Origin: Toxorhynchites rutilus septentrionalis
Lineage: Eukaryota; Arthropoda; Insecta; Diptera; Culicidae
Assembly (NCBI RefSeq): GCF_029784135.1
Contig: NC_073746.1
Coordinates: forward strand, 36,809,378-36,873,377
Reading direction: 5' to 3'
DNA length: 64,000 nucleotides
The translations under genes and the position numbers were made by a program. Shown piece after piece: positions 12,387 through 24,018 of the stretch. The notes under the pieces were generated by a model, which worked only from the letters and a program-made list of their open reading frames with translations, searched no databases and had not been told where the DNA came from. The stretch's first letter is position 1, and every line of letters begins with the position of its first letter.

Positions 12387-13683
12387 AAGGGTGTGTCACA
12401 TCAAATTGCATCACGGAAAAAACGCTGTAGAAATTTAATTTTCAGGAATTATATCTTCAGCTTTCGCTTTAAAATCAGATAAGAGTGTATAGATCACGTT
12501 GGCCATGCTTCACTGTCAATTTTTCGTAAATTTGGAAAAATGTCGTCGAACGAAAAAGAGAGTCGTGAATTAATCCTGTGCACTCATTTCGAGAATCCGG
12601 AGTTGTCACATCGGGGCATCGGTAAGATGCTGGGAATCGTCCAATCCACGGTCAGCAGAGTACTAAAACGATACTTCGAGAACCTAACCATCGACCGGAA
12701 GGCGAAGAACGGCAAAAATGGATGCTCCTTCAGTGAAAAAGATCACAAGCGCGTAGTTAAGCAATTTAGACGTGATCCGAGAAGTTCGGTCCGGGATGTC
12801 GCCAATAAGTTGAATTTGTCAAGTTCATTCGTCCAGCGGACCAAGCAGCGGGAGGGCCTGCGTACATACAAGGTTCAGAAGGCTCCTAAGCGCGACGAAA
12901 GGCAAACATGGTGGGGAAGACGCGAGCCCGGAAGCTGTACACCGAAATGCTGACGAAGCCGCATTGCCTGGTAATGGACGACGAAACCTACGTCAAAGCG
13001 GACTTTCGTCAGCTGCCGGGCCTGTTGTTCTTCTCCGCAGAGGACAAATTCAGCGTTCCGGAGGAGATTTGCATACAGAAACTATCCAAGTTTGCCAAAA
13101 AGTACATGGTGTGGCAAGCGATCTGCTCTTGCGGAAAGCGGAGCGCCCCCTTCGTGATGACCGGCACGGTAAACGGGCAGGTTTACCTTAAGGAGTGCCT
13201 ACAGAAGCGCTTACTACCACTATTGAAGCAGCACGAGGGCCCGACCATCTTCTGGCCGGATCTCGCTTCGTGCCACTATTCAAAGGACGTGTTGGAGTGG
13301 TACGAAGCCAACGGGGTCACCTTCGTGCCAAAGGAAATGAACCCGCCCAACGCGCCGGAGCTTTGCCCAATAGAGAAATATTGGGCGATTATGAAGCAGG
13401 CCCTCCGGAAGAACCCAAAAGTTGTCAAATCGGAGGCGGACTTCAAGAGAAAATGGATTTCTGTTCAAAAAAAACTACAACCTGACGTTGTACAGAACCT
13501 TATGGACGGGGTAAAGAGGAAAGTACGAGCATACGGGCTTGGGCTCGAAGTATGAAAAATGGAAAATGCCAAAAGTTGTTTAATAGTTTTTATTTTACTG
13601 TCTAAAATTTTCAAAAGGATCGGTCTACTGGGCGAATTTCTACAGCGTTTTTTCCGTGATGCAATTTGATGTGACACACCCTT
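12387..13683 (+). mobile_element. ITm DD37E (Tc1/mariner superfamily) transposon, frameshifted copy
   Basis: Perfect 49-bp terminal inverted repeats begin AAGGGTGTGTCACATC and are flanked by TA duplications at 12385-12386 and 13684-13685. Length is 1297 bp. It is a close sister of 54607-55901, which contains an uninterrupted transposase. Intact ends mean the copy could in principle still be moved by transposase supplied from elsewhere. That is inference. Confidence 0.93.
12540..13555 (+). pseudogene. ITm DD37E transposase, broken by a 1-bp deletion
   Basis: The N-terminal part (ATG at 12540) encodes two helix-turn-helix regions for terminal-repeat binding. The catalytic part is in another frame from about 12908 to the TGA at 13553-13555. 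Comparison with 54759-55775 locates the break at a shortened A-run: three A at 12904-12906 against four at 55123-55126. The N-terminal frame then runs out at 12953. The catalytic residues are present downstream: MDDE, WPD and PIEKYW, with 37 residues between the second Asp and the Glu. Other differences from the sister copy are scattered substitutions, so the copies are recent relatives. Confidence 0.92.
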
Positions 13684-14578
13684 TAGTTTAATGCAAGTCG
13701 CTTGTTTATAACTGCGGATATTATTTTATAATGCTACGAAAATTTTGAAATATCCATTCTACCAGTTTGGTCGCACTGATTTTTTTTTTATTGTAAAATC
13801 ATCTGACGATAATTGTTCGATGATTCATTCTAGGGCTTGCAGAACAATACATGCTCGAGATAAGCGCAGCTGTCACCCTTAGTGGAGAAAGTTTCGCTAC
13901 TGGCAAACGAAACCGAATCACATACAAAATTCCAGAACTAATATCCTAGCGTAAATATTTCCCTACCGCTGTCTCCCCATCTTGTTTATATTTATCATTA
14001 CGACTGCATAATTTGCAACACCAAACAATCGTCAAGCAGAGCATAAAAAAATAGGCGATTGTTCCATCGTTACAGGGCCAATGCACACGGGAGCAGATAC
14101 AAATGGGGTTTTTGCGTAGCGTAGATGCACTATTTTTACGTACGGGTAATAAAGCACGCACGTACGCACACAAATATCCATATATCGATGGCTTGAAGCA
14201 ACTGAATATACACACACTTATCTCTGTTTTGCGCTCTTCTCAACAGAAGATTGCCAGACTAGATCAGCTTAGCAGTCATCCTTTGTGGAGAGAGTTTTCC
14301 TACCATCATGCGGAACCAAATCACTGACAAAATTACAGAACATTTATTTTCATTTATATTTCTTAGCTTGATGATTCCCCAAACAATTGTGTAGCTCAGA
14401 ACCTTAATACAATGGCGTCAGTTTGATGCAGTGATTGCAATGCCAGAGACATCAGTGAGTGAGTAATTCGGTCGCGTCCACAGCTCAATCCGAAACGAAG
14501 ACGCAAAACAAGGAAAAACAAGCGATATTCGGCTTTGAACACAGAACGTTACTGAAAGTTTGCATCCCTTCCTTGCTT

Positions 14579-14611
14579 GAGACTTTAAACTTCTTCAGTT
14601 CATTCGTTTCT
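14579..14611 (+). repeat. Short hairpin motif shared with 63712-63744
   Basis: GAGACTTTAAACTTCTTCAG with the continuation TTCATTCGTTTC recurs at 63712-63744 as AGAGGCTTTAAACTTTGCAG and TTCATTCGCCTCT. The outer bases pair in both (GAGAC/GTTTC and AGAGGC/GCCTCT), so the stem sequence differs while pairing is largely kept. Confidence 0.55.
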
Positions 14612-14753
14612 AACCTTCAAAAAGGCCCTTGGAAAACTTTACTTTATCCATCGTATTACTCCTCCATCCCCATTGCCTTGAGAAAGACATTCGAGCCCTC
14701 GCCGTACAGCTAGCCCACCAGCGATGCTGTTCAGTTGATTCCCTCACGAAGAA

Positions 14754-14787
14754 TGAAAGTTTGCCTTAGGGAGATCCACTGTTTATA
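14754..14787 (-). promoter_or_regulatory. TATA/initiator pair in element copy B
   Basis: On the minus strand TATAAA (14782-14787) lies 33 bp from the A of a TCATT initiator (14754). The same arrangement occurs at 41432-41465 and 63310-63342. It would transcribe inward from the palindrome-only end of the element. Confidence 0.45.
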
Positions 14788-15133
14788 CTCTAGGCAAATA
14801 TTCCCTTCGTTCTTCTTCTTTTCCTTTGTTCACGGAGACATCTTACAATTTCCCCTTCGTCGCTCGTCGATAAGTTTCTCGTTATTGACAGCTCTGTTCT
14901 GGAAAGCACATAAAGGAACAAATGTCAATTTTCATCAATTTAACCCATATACAGACTATGGGATTGTTATGTATAGAATATCAAACAAATCTTAGGGAAT
15001 TTCCGATTCGTTTGGTATGTAAATCGCCAAAATCCGTTCGCGGCAAAAATAGTCATTGACGTTAACTTTATTTCATAAAAACGTTACCTGTTTTCTGATT
15101 TGGCACCCTTAATAAAAGACGTAGTTCTTCGCC

Positions 15134-18100
15134 AAAAAAGTGTACATAAAATGCACACGCAAATGTCAACGGTCTACGATCAAAGTCAAAGTCATCTTCA
15201 ACACGTAAACATAAACGCTCTTGCACAGGTACGCGTACATGCGCAGGGATGCATACGAAGAGTTTATTAAACGTTTCTGAAAACAAAATCAAATGCATTC
15301 CCCCTGTAGTGAGCGCCACTCGATGAATCAGGCTTGTGCGAGCCATTGATGGCAAGCGCCAGAGTGAACGTGTTAAACAATCACGATGTAAAAACTGGGC
15401 TATAGGTCAACAGCATGACAAGAGGCTTGAATTAAGGTTCTTTAAATCGAATTCAAGGGATACAGTGAGGAGAGATCCGTATGAATGAAACATGCCCATT
15501 CGTCAAATCAGCTCAAGAGCCTGCGATATTCTTGATGAATAGAAGCGCTATCAAGCTTGACTGATGGTAATTGTTCGTTCGAGTTCAATTGAATGACATG
15601 ATAATTCGCAGCACTGTTTGTCATAGAGAGGAACAGGTTGTAATTATTGACAGTGTAGCTGTGAAGACCCTAATGCGAAGTGCGCAACTGCTGATCTGAA
15701 AAATAATGGATTTATTTTTCCCCAACTTGATATAATGGCTCGTCTTCCGCCTGTAATCCCAATTCAATTGATTCCACTGTGTGGTCTGCGCATCTCATCT
15801 AATTGACAACATTGCCAATTCCCACAGAGATGATTGATCGAGAACAAACCACTAGTATCAACCACCAATCAGAGTGACTAACTGGACTTTACTTCATCTC
15901 TCTTCCCACATGCTCGCTTCACTAATTTGACATTGTCCAAGAACCACGCCATCTCCCAAGATGCGTCCATGAGCGCTCCGTGGTGGTTGCCACGGCGGCG
16001 GTGGAGGTGATGATGATTGATAAACTGTACAGCTCACGCCAAACGAGCGAACTCCGAGCTGGAAGGGATTCTCAATGGCAGCTAGCTGCTGTTAGGCCAC
16101 GAAGAGAGCCACCATAAATTAATGCCTATAAATATCTCCAGCCCTAGACATAGGACGACATACTTTCCAAACCGGCTGGGTTAGAATGACATTCGGATTC
16201 GGTGACTATCCAGCGCATCTCGCGTGTTTTTCTCTGCGAATTTGCTGGATGCTGTGCTTAATGCATAAATATCCGCGCGATGTTACATTCAGTAATTAAT
16301 TCCGCATCTCTCATCCTCCTTCGCTGCAGTTATGGAAGGTGGATCAGTGGATCAACCATAGCTGCAGAGAGGAACAGATGAAGAGAAGGTGAAATATATG
16401 ACAAATTGCATGGCGAGTTCTTCTCTCATCAGCATGAGAACACCCGCTGAAACTAATCGCTGCTGCGGGGCGAAAATTATGTTAGGGAAGAGCATGGGAA
16501 ATTGTATCAAGACATCGCAGAGGATGGGTGAAATTTATCCAGGGTTGCAAAGTGAAAATTATTTTCTTCTTTGGTATACACGAAATAGGAAACACCGCTC
16601 GTGTTTGTCGTGCGATGCACAGATGAGCTACCGTGTTGAGGCTGCTGCCGCTGTTGCTGCTCGCGCTCCAAGGCCTCCAAGCCTCTAACGAGATACGATC
16701 AGTCAAAAGCACATAGACATTTCAATCCCCCTTGGTCTCTCTGCTAAGAGGCAAACTATGGCCCGATTGGGATGCTAATTTATACATGTTCTACAATGGG
16801 TTAACACAGTTTTGCACTTCCCGCTGCTGACAAAGTGTTCGCGAAAATGGGTAACCATTGCCGATTGGGAATTATGGGAAAGCTGCCAATTTATAACGTA
16901 TTGTTTTGGAATCGTCTGCCGGAGGGGTCGGGCATGGCATGGACTGAATTCCAAGCCGTGATGAGAGCTTCAAATTGTTCTTCAGAATGGTACAGTATTG
17001 GGCAAAAAAAACGATTTGCATACACCTTCATCGGGATTTTCTCATCGATCAGACTCAGCCTACAAGCAACAAGCTTGTTTTCAAATTCGTTTTCATTGAA
17101 GGCTCTAATAACCAGTGTTGCTCCACAAAGAGTCGTCATTAGAGATCCCACCGAAAGCAGTTCGCGCAAATTGCGCGCTGTTACAGGGAAAACGGAAAAT
17201 CATCACTAGCAGCCCATCATCAGACGGAGATTAACCTTCCTTTGGAGCATACGATGAAAACAAAGCCCAACTGGCGGCAGCGAAAACGAAAAGTGAAATG
17301 ATTACGTTTTGGCTCTGGTCGGCCTAGGAAAACCTGATTGCTTCAGTGGAAATTGAATCTTAACCGAGATATACATAGGTTTCACTAGGTCTACTAGGGT
17401 ACTCATCCTCAGATCGTGAGCGTATCCAAGGAAAAAAAAATTATGCCGAGATTTGTTGCCGTCGAGAATTATGCTAACGGTGAACTAGGCTGACCCGAGG
17501 AGAAAGTAATAAGCTCGGAGGGTCACGAATTATAGATTAGCGCTCGAATTGAACTAGGGCTACCGTGGTAAAATTAGTTTTCGATGAAAAATCGAAGGAA
17601 AACCATGATTGAAAAGATCACGCGAATGAACCTATACCATACAACCTTCTGGTCAATGACTCAACTTGCTGATACTTATCTCGACAGGGAAGAAAACAAG
17701 GGAAAACGAATTCTATTGAATCGAATTGCACCACAATTGGTTTCCTTTCGAAATTGCGTCGAAAATTAGAAACAGTTCAACTTCTATTACGAAAATAAAC
17801 AACCGACCGCAATCTTGCCGTTTGATGATGGAACGGATGAGTGCTTTTTTCATATCAATTCATAAATTATCTCCTCGAATAGCCGACTCCGACTCGCCAC
17901 AAGGAAAAGAATGTTCATCCCGAGCGAAGAACGAACAGAAATGATTACACAGCCACACCTTCCGAAACCAAGAATGGAAGAATGAGAACAAACTGATTAT
18001 GATGTTCATTTCCAGCACCACTTTTTGATTGGAGCAATTTCCTCCGGGATTTTATCTATCCTCCCATTTCTCTCTCCCTCTCGCGGTGTATAGTAATCAA

Positions 18101-18289
18101 TGCAATGCACTACTGGACCACGGACCCAGGATAGCAATTTCTAGATCGTTGATCTTAGCGGAATGCACGACATTGGAGTCGTGGTTTCAGTTACCGCATG
18201 TCTTCTTCTGTTTGGGGCTTTTTCTTGAATTAGATTAAACAGACCAACATTGGTTGAAAACATACACAAGTAATTACATCACTTCCTTA
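15134..18289. other. Low-copy-looking DNA, no gene seen
   Basis: No terminal repeats or recognisable transposon proteins were found. The stretch 15830-16340 is relatively G+C-rich, with a GGCGGCGGTGG tract near 15995 and TATAAATA near 16127, and has no supported coding frame. It could be intronic or regulatory host DNA. Confidence 0.3.
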
Positions 18290-18639
18290 TACACTCTGTC
18301 CAACTTCTCTAAGACCACTCTGATTCTACTTCGTTGCAACTCAGACAGTTACAATTTCAACAAGATACATTCATACATTGTTGAATGCTTACAATAAAGT
18401 ATATTTAACGTCAATTTCGTTCAAAAGAGTTGTTTGTTTATTTATTGTGCTCAAATATGATAATTTCAGCTGTCCACTTTCTATAAGACCATTTCAAAAT
18501 TCATAAGTATTATTAATGAAAAATGCAAAACGATCGGCTGATTTACATGTCAATAATTGGCAACCTTGCCATTTCGGCTAAAAACCTGGAAAATTCGTGT
18601 TGGAATATTATTTACCAAATACTGCTAAACGATTTTCTC

Positions 18640-19576
18640 GATATTGTTCCCATGTTTCCGAAATTTCGACCTTGAGCTCTTCAATCGTGGTGCACCGTTT
18701 TCCCTCAGTGTAGATTCTGCGTACAAGGATCCCCCGAAGATTTTCAACAGGATTCAAGTTTGGAGAGCGAGCCGGCCAGTCCAAAAAATTAAGTTTTTGG
18801 TCCTTAATTCATTACTCAGTTTCCTTGCTGATATGAATATGATATGTAAATTTTTTGTGACAATATCCACGCAAAAACGGTAGGATAGAGGATTCCAGAA
18901 CATATATGTCATCATTGGGTAATGTGAAAGCTATCTTGAGCTTTCGGTTGCACAGAATCTCGGCCAAACCATGCACGAGCCTCCACCAAAATTCCTGGTT
19001 GAAAAATACTGTTCCTTCTATCGTAAATCACACCAGTACCCGTTAAAACCATGAGGACCATCAAAAAATTTTTTTGAAAAATTCTTTGTGTACCATGTCC
19101 CACTGTCGGTTCATGTGAGCTTTGGCAAAACTCAGACGTCTTCCGATGTAAGATGGTGTAAGATGAGGAGCTTTAACCTTATAAACCCTTTTTATGTGAG
19201 GATTTTTTGCCAAAACTTAACAAATTGTCACCCGAGTAACATTTAAATTTAAATATTGCTCCATTTGCATAAGCGATTTTGATTTTATTTTTATTTTATT
19301 CTTTATTTTTGAGACCTTCAGCCTCCTGGGCTGGTTCGTCTCAGAAAGTGATTTTGAGGTATTCGAAGCTATTTCCCGCTTATTCCGATCAGAGTGCTTC
19401 GATTTACATGCAGCTCTCTCCTTGTTACCGTATCCTTGAGGATTCGCCAAATAATTGAGCACTACTTGATGGGATCGTCCAATCCGACGAGAAATTTCTC
19501 TGACACCAACATTTTCTTGCTGAAATGCATCGATTTGGCTTTCTTTTCCCTCCGTTAGCACTTTTCCCTTTGCCAT
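18640..19576 (-). pseudogene. Tc1-like transposase relic
   Basis: The start codon is at 19574-19576 on the minus strand. The N-terminus reads MAKGKVLTEGKESQIDAF and then a helix-turn-helix with REISRRIGRSHQVVLNYL. After the retroposon insertion the frame recovers LMQMEQYLNLNVTRVTI and soon stops. Further down (18912-19103 and beyond) fragments resembling the DDE region of Tc1 transposases appear in several frames. Stops and frameshifts make it non-functional. Confidence 0.75.
19275..19357 (-). mobile_element. 67-bp poly(A) retroposon with 8-bp target-site duplication
   Basis: The insert at 19283-19349 is bounded by GATTTTGA direct repeats (19275-19282 and 19350-19357). The sister Tc1 copy near 21340-21360 shows the empty site with a single GATTTTGA, which proves insertion. 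On the minus strand the insert contains GAGACGAACCAGCC, GGCTGAAGGTCTC and an A-rich tail. It shares its body with 32371-32425. Confidence 0.85.
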
Positions 19577-20149
19577 TTTCCAGATTTATTGATCAAAACA
19601 ACTAAAACAACGGAACAATGTAACTGGTATTATAAAAACTTAAAATTCTCGAAAAATATAAAACCTTTGGTTTACGCTCAGCGTTTGCACACACATATGA
19701 AAATCATGCAGTGTATGTTAGTCACCAATACCAATACATAAGAATATAAGTTGAAGCATTGTTTGTTTACCATGGCACAAAGCGGCCAGATCATCACCTG
19801 GTCCTATAGAAGTTGGACAGAGTGTAGTGAAAATGATTATGCCAATGTTTATTACATCGTGGTAGAAGAATTTTACCTCAGTGCACATCCGCAGGATTCT
19901 CCACAAGAAGTTTTTGTGAAGTTTGCTAATTATTGGATGTACTTCTTTTGTAATTTTCGTCGAAAAATTGCTGAAGTTGTTTTTCTGTCATACAAAGAGT
20001 CGAAATTGTTACCGTTAACGCTTGCATTAAAGAAATGAACAAATCGCGGAAAAATAAAGTTAGGACATAAAGCAAGGTGATTTTCGTAATCTACGCTTTA
20101 TTTTCTATTTTTCTCTTCATAATCACCGTAACGTTCGAGGCATTTTTCA

Positions 20150-20500
20150 TAGCGTGGCACGAGTTTTTCTATTCCGAGGGGGTGGAGTGTCTAACCACCA
20201 TAGAAACATTTATTGCACCCTAAAATCTTCACATGCCAAATTTCGTTTCATTTGCTTGATTAATTCTCGAGTAATGCCCATATGAGAGGGGGGAGGATAT
20301 CTAACCACCATTGAATCATTTATTGCACCCTAAAACTTCCAGATGCCTAATTTGGTTTCATTTGCTTGATTAATTCTCGAGTAATGTAGAAATTTGTGTT
20401 TCATTTGTATGGCAGCCCCCCTTAGAGAGGGGGGAGGGGTCTCAAACTATCATGAAAATCTTCTCCGGCCCCAAAAACCCCTACGTACCATTTTTCATGT
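20150..20500 (-). repeat. Decayed tandem repeat unit, minus orientation
   Basis: Two and a half units share CTTGATTAATTCTCGAGTAATG and the accompanying CCCTAAAA and CTAACCACCAT blocks, spaced about 115 bp apart. The reverse complement matches the array at 28070-28740. Confidence 0.7.
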
Positions 20501-20546
20501 CGATTGGTAGTTTCCGAGTCCATAAGAATCAGACAGACAGAAATCC

Positions 20547-20550
<4 letters not shown>

Positions 20551-20611
<61 letters not shown>
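20551..20611. repeat. (AT)n microsatellite, followed by (GTGTT)n
   Basis: About 60 bp of pure AT alternation, followed by GTGTT pentamers up to about 20640. The isoleucine/tyrosine open frame across it is an artefact. Confidence 0.95.
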
Positions 20612-20614
<3 letters not shown>

Positions 20615-20860
20615 TGTGTTGTGTTGTGTTGTTATGTGTTGTGACACAAATACAATAACAATTGAAATACAAAAAAAATATTCAAAAAAATATTAGATAT
20701 TTTCGTACCGCGCAGTTCTCTAAATTTTCTGAAAAAGAATCACAAATACAAAAAAACACACGCGAAAATATTAAAACATAAATTTCTTTTTTAATTTCTC
20801 AAAATTAAAAAAAAAATGGCATGCAAAAATTTAAATGTATATTTTTCATCATAGATCCTA

Positions 20861-21874
20861 CACTCTGTCCAACTTCTATGAGACCAGGAGATGATCTTGC
20901 TGCTTTGTGCTATTGTAAACAAACAATGCTTCAACTTATATTCTAGTGTATTGGTATTGGTGACTACTATACATTGCATGATTTTCATATGTGTGTGTGC
21001 GAGCGCTGAGCGCCAACCAAAGGTTTTGTATTTTTCAAGTGTCATGTTTCTATAAGACCAGTTACATTTTTCCGTTGTTTTAGTTGTTTTGATCAATAAA
21101 TCTGGAAAATGCCGAAGGGAAAAGTGCTCACAGAGAGAGAAGAAAGACAAATAGATGCTTTTAACCAAAAAAAAAAAATGTTGTTATCAGAAGAAATTGC
21201 TCGTCGGATTGGACGATCCCTTCAAGTAGTGCTCAATTATTTAACGAATTTTCAAGGATACGGTAAGAAGGAGAGAGCTCGACGTAAATCGAAGCTCTCT
21301 GACCGGGATAAGCGGGAAATAGCTAGATCAGCTTCGAATACCTCAAAATCGCTTATGCAAATGAAGTAATATTTCAATTTAAATGTTACTCGGGTGACAA
21401 TTCGTCAAGCTTTGGTAAAAATCCTCACATAAAGAGGGTTTAAAAGGTTGAAGCTCATCACAGTCGGACATGATATGTTGTGACAAAGAATGTTTCCAAA
21501 AGAATACATTTTGCTACATGTTCTGGAATCCTCTCTCTTACCATTTTTGCGTGGATATCGTCACAAAGCGAGGAACTAAGCAATGGATTAAGGACCAAAA
21601 ACTTAAATTTTTGGACTGGCCGGCTCACTCTCCAGACTTGAATCCTGTCGAAAACCTTAGGGGATCCTTGTACGCAGAATCAACACCGAGGGAAAACGGT
21701 ACACCACGATTGAAGAGCTCAAGTTTGCAATTTGGGAATCTTTTTTTTTTAACGAAATTGACGTTAAATACACTTTATTCTAAGCATTGCACAATGTATG
21801 AATGTATCTTGTTGAAATTCTAACTGTTGCAACGAAATAGAATCAGGGTGGTCTTATAGAAGTTGGACAGAGTG
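20861..21874 (+). mobile_element. Tc1-like transposon, internally deleted copy
   Basis: The ends CACTCTGTCCAACTTCTATG and the inverse GAAGTTGGACAGAGTG are flanked by TA at 20859-20860 and 21875-21876. Length is 1014 bp against 1533 bp in the sister at 18292-19824. A block in the catalytic region is missing between about 21460 and 21480. The internal TTTCTATAAGACCAGTTAC near 21050 repeats the end motif. Confidence 0.87.
21109..21823 (+). pseudogene. Tc1-like transposase relic
   Basis: The ATG at 21109 opens a frame with MPKGKVLTEREERQIDAF and a helix-turn-helix (EEIARRIGRSLQVVLNYL), stopping at 21369. Readable Tc1 homology resumes out of frame: LNVTRVTIRQALVKILT, then LDWPAHSPDLNPVENLRG near 21600-21660. 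That last stretch is the conserved region around the catalytic Glu of DD34E transposases. The first and second Asp regions are deleted or unreadable. Confidence 0.8.
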
Positions 21875-22024
21875 TATGGTAAACCACATAGGGGTTCAAG
21901 AAAATAGTCAAAATTGGTATTCTTTTTTTTGGTATTCTTTTACAATTTTTTCCATAGTTGGGGCACTTTTACTCCCTTACCCAGCCAGGCCTTTTTCATT
22001 AAATCCTACGTTTATTAAGCTCTT

Positions 22025-22318
22025 CACAAAGAAGCTTCGACGCCCTTTTGGTCGGACCTGGCTTCGGCCCATTATGCAAAGAGAACATTGGGCCAGTCGA
22101 AGATAAACGTTGTACGGAGAACCATCAACCCTCCCAACGCACACAGCAGCGACCGATAGAAAAATTCTGGGCGAACCACAACCGAATCTCACCAATAATT
22201 TCGTGGCAAAAACAGAGAAGCACTCTATCGCCAATGCCACGAAAGAGCAGAAGAACACCGGCCATTGCTAAAGTTCTGGTCAACTGCCTACGAGACGTCG
22301 AAGCATTTTTGTAGAAGG
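22025..22318 (+). pseudogene. Fossil ITm-type (DD37E-like) transposase C-terminus
   Basis: Frame-shifted fragments line up with the catalytic domain of the ITm transposase at 54759-55775. TPFWSDLASAHYAKRTL corresponds to TIFWPDLASFHYSKDVL, INPPNA to MNPPNA and QRPIEKFWAN to LRPIEKYWAI. Stops and shifts interrupt the frame. Sequence divergence is far greater than between the two ITm copies here, so it belongs to an older, related family. No terminal repeats were found. Confidence 0.6.
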
Positions 22319-22960
22319 CCTATTAATCGTAGGGTTTGATGAAAAATTGTTCCATCGAATTTTATTTGTAGCTTTTTCCATCGCCATCAGAAACCAGTCA
22401 CATCCAATAATACTGCCAACAATAGGTGCAGACGTAACCTTCTAATAGTGCCAATTTCGTCGGCACGAATACATAATCTAAACCAAAACGTTTGCGGATT
22501 AACGGAATACATCCGTTTCACATAATACCATCGAGAAGTTCACAGCGCAATGGTTTCCTCTCTTCTAAAGAATCAGAAAATTATAACACCATCAATTTGA
22601 TCTCTTTCTCCTCAAGAGAGGTTAAAGATCTCATTTCCCTAGATGAATAAAAATGCCACTTTTCAGAAATAATTACATTATTTCTTCGATTCTTTGTCCT
22701 CTTGCTATTCCACTGGGGTCGATAGGAGCATAGAAATATCGCTAATTAAAACCTTACGTATATACCCAATCATTTCACAGCTGGTGCAATCAATTAGATC
22801 CTCCACTCACTTAATTAACCGCTGCTCACGCCAGACAATATCGCACAATGGGACCACAGCAATTGGACCCGTGATTTGTCATCGCGCGGTCAAAGCGCGC
22901 TGTTTTGATTCCCTGCAGTTTTTAACTGCTTTCCGCTTCATCGAAAGCATTCACGTACAC
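22319..22960. other. No gene seen upstream of the signal-peptide gene
   Basis: Mixed composition with no supported coding frame. It may hold promoter-distal elements of the gene whose first exon ends at 24018. Confidence 0.3.
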
Positions 22961-23879
22961 GCGTCAAAATGAATTTTCCCCCATTAAATTCAAGAACCGT
23001 TTCCACAGACGGACACCCCGCGCAGAATTTCGTCCGATCTCAAGCTGACCACTGCAAATGGTACGGCGCTCCACAGATCGCAGCTGATTTGTTATTCTCA
23101 TCTCTCTGCTTCACCTTCACCTTCATCACCTTTCTCGTTCCCGTTTTTCCCGCTGTGTTTTTGGTGTTTTCTGCCTTTTTTGTGCTCTCCCCCCCCCTCG
23201 AATCCACCCGATCGGTGCGAACCGTGGCAACATCAGACAACATTTATGCTGCACTCAGCCGCACACCCCGTGTGATGAGAAGAAGCTCCACGAAGAGAGC
23301 GTCGTGTGCGAAGCCTAAAGTTAGTGGGGCGAGACCATCAACACTCGAACCCGGCCGCGCGAAGTTCCATCAAGTCAGTTCCAGGATGGTTGCCGACTCG
23401 TGCAGAAGCAGACCGGACGCAGAGCGAACGTGATACAATAATTTGCTTCGATCCGCGCGGAGACCCGGTTTTTTTTTCGTTATCCGTTGTGAGCTTTTGT
23501 TGTTGTTTGGTAGTGTCAAGATCCAGAAGGGAGCAAGTAAGTAAGACGATACGTCTGGTCCCGGATGACGATGATAGCACTGGAATAGCGGGACCAAGCA
23601 GAGCAAACTGGCGGTGGTGTGTACGGTTACAAATTAAGGGACTTTGTCATTGCAGCGCGAAGGATTAATTGGAAGGGTTCGTCGCTTGTGCTTCCCCGTT
23701 GTTACCAAACGAGTTCTCGGTTGTGCTTTTTTCCCGCAACAGTGTGAATAAAAATTCTGGTTAGTCGGAAGAAAAATTATGTGAAAAGTTGCTTCTCTGA
23801 ACCGAGGAAAATATAACAAAATAAGTGTGAGCGAGTGTTTCCTTATCGTAAGTTCATCGTGTTCTGATATTCAAGAAGC
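22961..23879 (+). promoter_or_regulatory. Probable promoter region and 5' UTR of a signal-peptide gene
   Basis: This is the most G+C- and CpG-rich stretch nearby and leads directly into the coding exon at 23880. An arthropod initiator TCAGT (23375-23379) is the best start-site candidate I see. A splice donor GTAAGT at 23537-23542 and acceptors ending at 23655 (ATTGCAG) and 23742 (a pyrimidine-rich tract then CAACAG) could define a short 5' UTR intron. The open frame at 22969-23433 reads low-complexity hydrophobic sequence and is probably not coding. Confidence 0.4.
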
Positions 23880-24018
23880 ATGATATTTTCGAGTGATCGG
23901 ATTCTCGGGTGTTTTCCGTCAGTAATGCATAATTTGATGTTAACTGGCTTGACGCTGTTGATGTTGCTGGATGGTGCTGTTATAGCCTCTGGCGAGGAAT
24001 CTCCAGCACAGGATTTCG
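23880..24018 (+). CDS. First coding exon with signal peptide, unidentified secreted or membrane protein
   Basis: The ATG at 23880 gives 46 codons before a consensus donor, G|GTGAGT at 24019. The intron is phase 1, typical of exons that join a signal peptide to extracellular domains. The segment MHNLMLTGLTLLMLLDGAVI, from a second in-frame ATG at 23925, is a good signal peptide with a hydrophobic core and likely cleavage near IASG-EE. The mature start is EESPAQDF. Either ATG could be used; the second gives the more conventional signal peptide. No later exon is recognisable downstream, so the intron may exceed 40 kb. Identity unknown. Confidence 0.6.

Larger units (their letters stand above)
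12332..15133 (+). mobile_element. Palindrome-ended element, copy B, split by an ITm DD37E transposon
   Basis: The left end is TATAGGAGG and then the hairpin GGTTGTGTT/GACACGACC (12339-12359). Eight bp on comes the palindrome GACGTAGAACTACGCT (12368-12383). The right end is the degenerate GACGTAGTTCTTCGCC at 15118-15133. The left flank is AAAAAAT and the right flank AAAAAAG, a possible imperfect target duplication. An ITm transposon occupies 12387-13683. Across its TA duplication the element resumes with sequence matching 38652-38672 (AAGTCGC block), which supports nesting. Two diverged internal modules (GTCACCCTTAGTGGAG at 13876 and a relative near 14275) also occur near 40500 and 40660. Without the transposon the copy is about 1.5 kb. 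Confidence 0.6.
18292..19824 (-). mobile_element. Tc1-like transposon (decayed, minus strand)
   Basis: The inverted ends CACTCTGTCCAACTTCT(C/A)TA are flanked by TA at 18290-18291 and 19825-19826. Length is 1533 bp. An extra internal copy of the end motif (TTTCTATAAGACCA near 18478) suggests the IR/DR layout with two binding sites per end. It shares ends with 20861-21874. The transposase frame is broken throughout and a 67-bp retroposon has inserted at 19283-19349. Confidence 0.85.

Noticed and set aside
22969..23433. 154-codon frame upstream of the signal-peptide exon
   Set aside because: Low-complexity hydrophobic stretch and overlap with the probable promoter and 5' UTR; antisense frames are also open.
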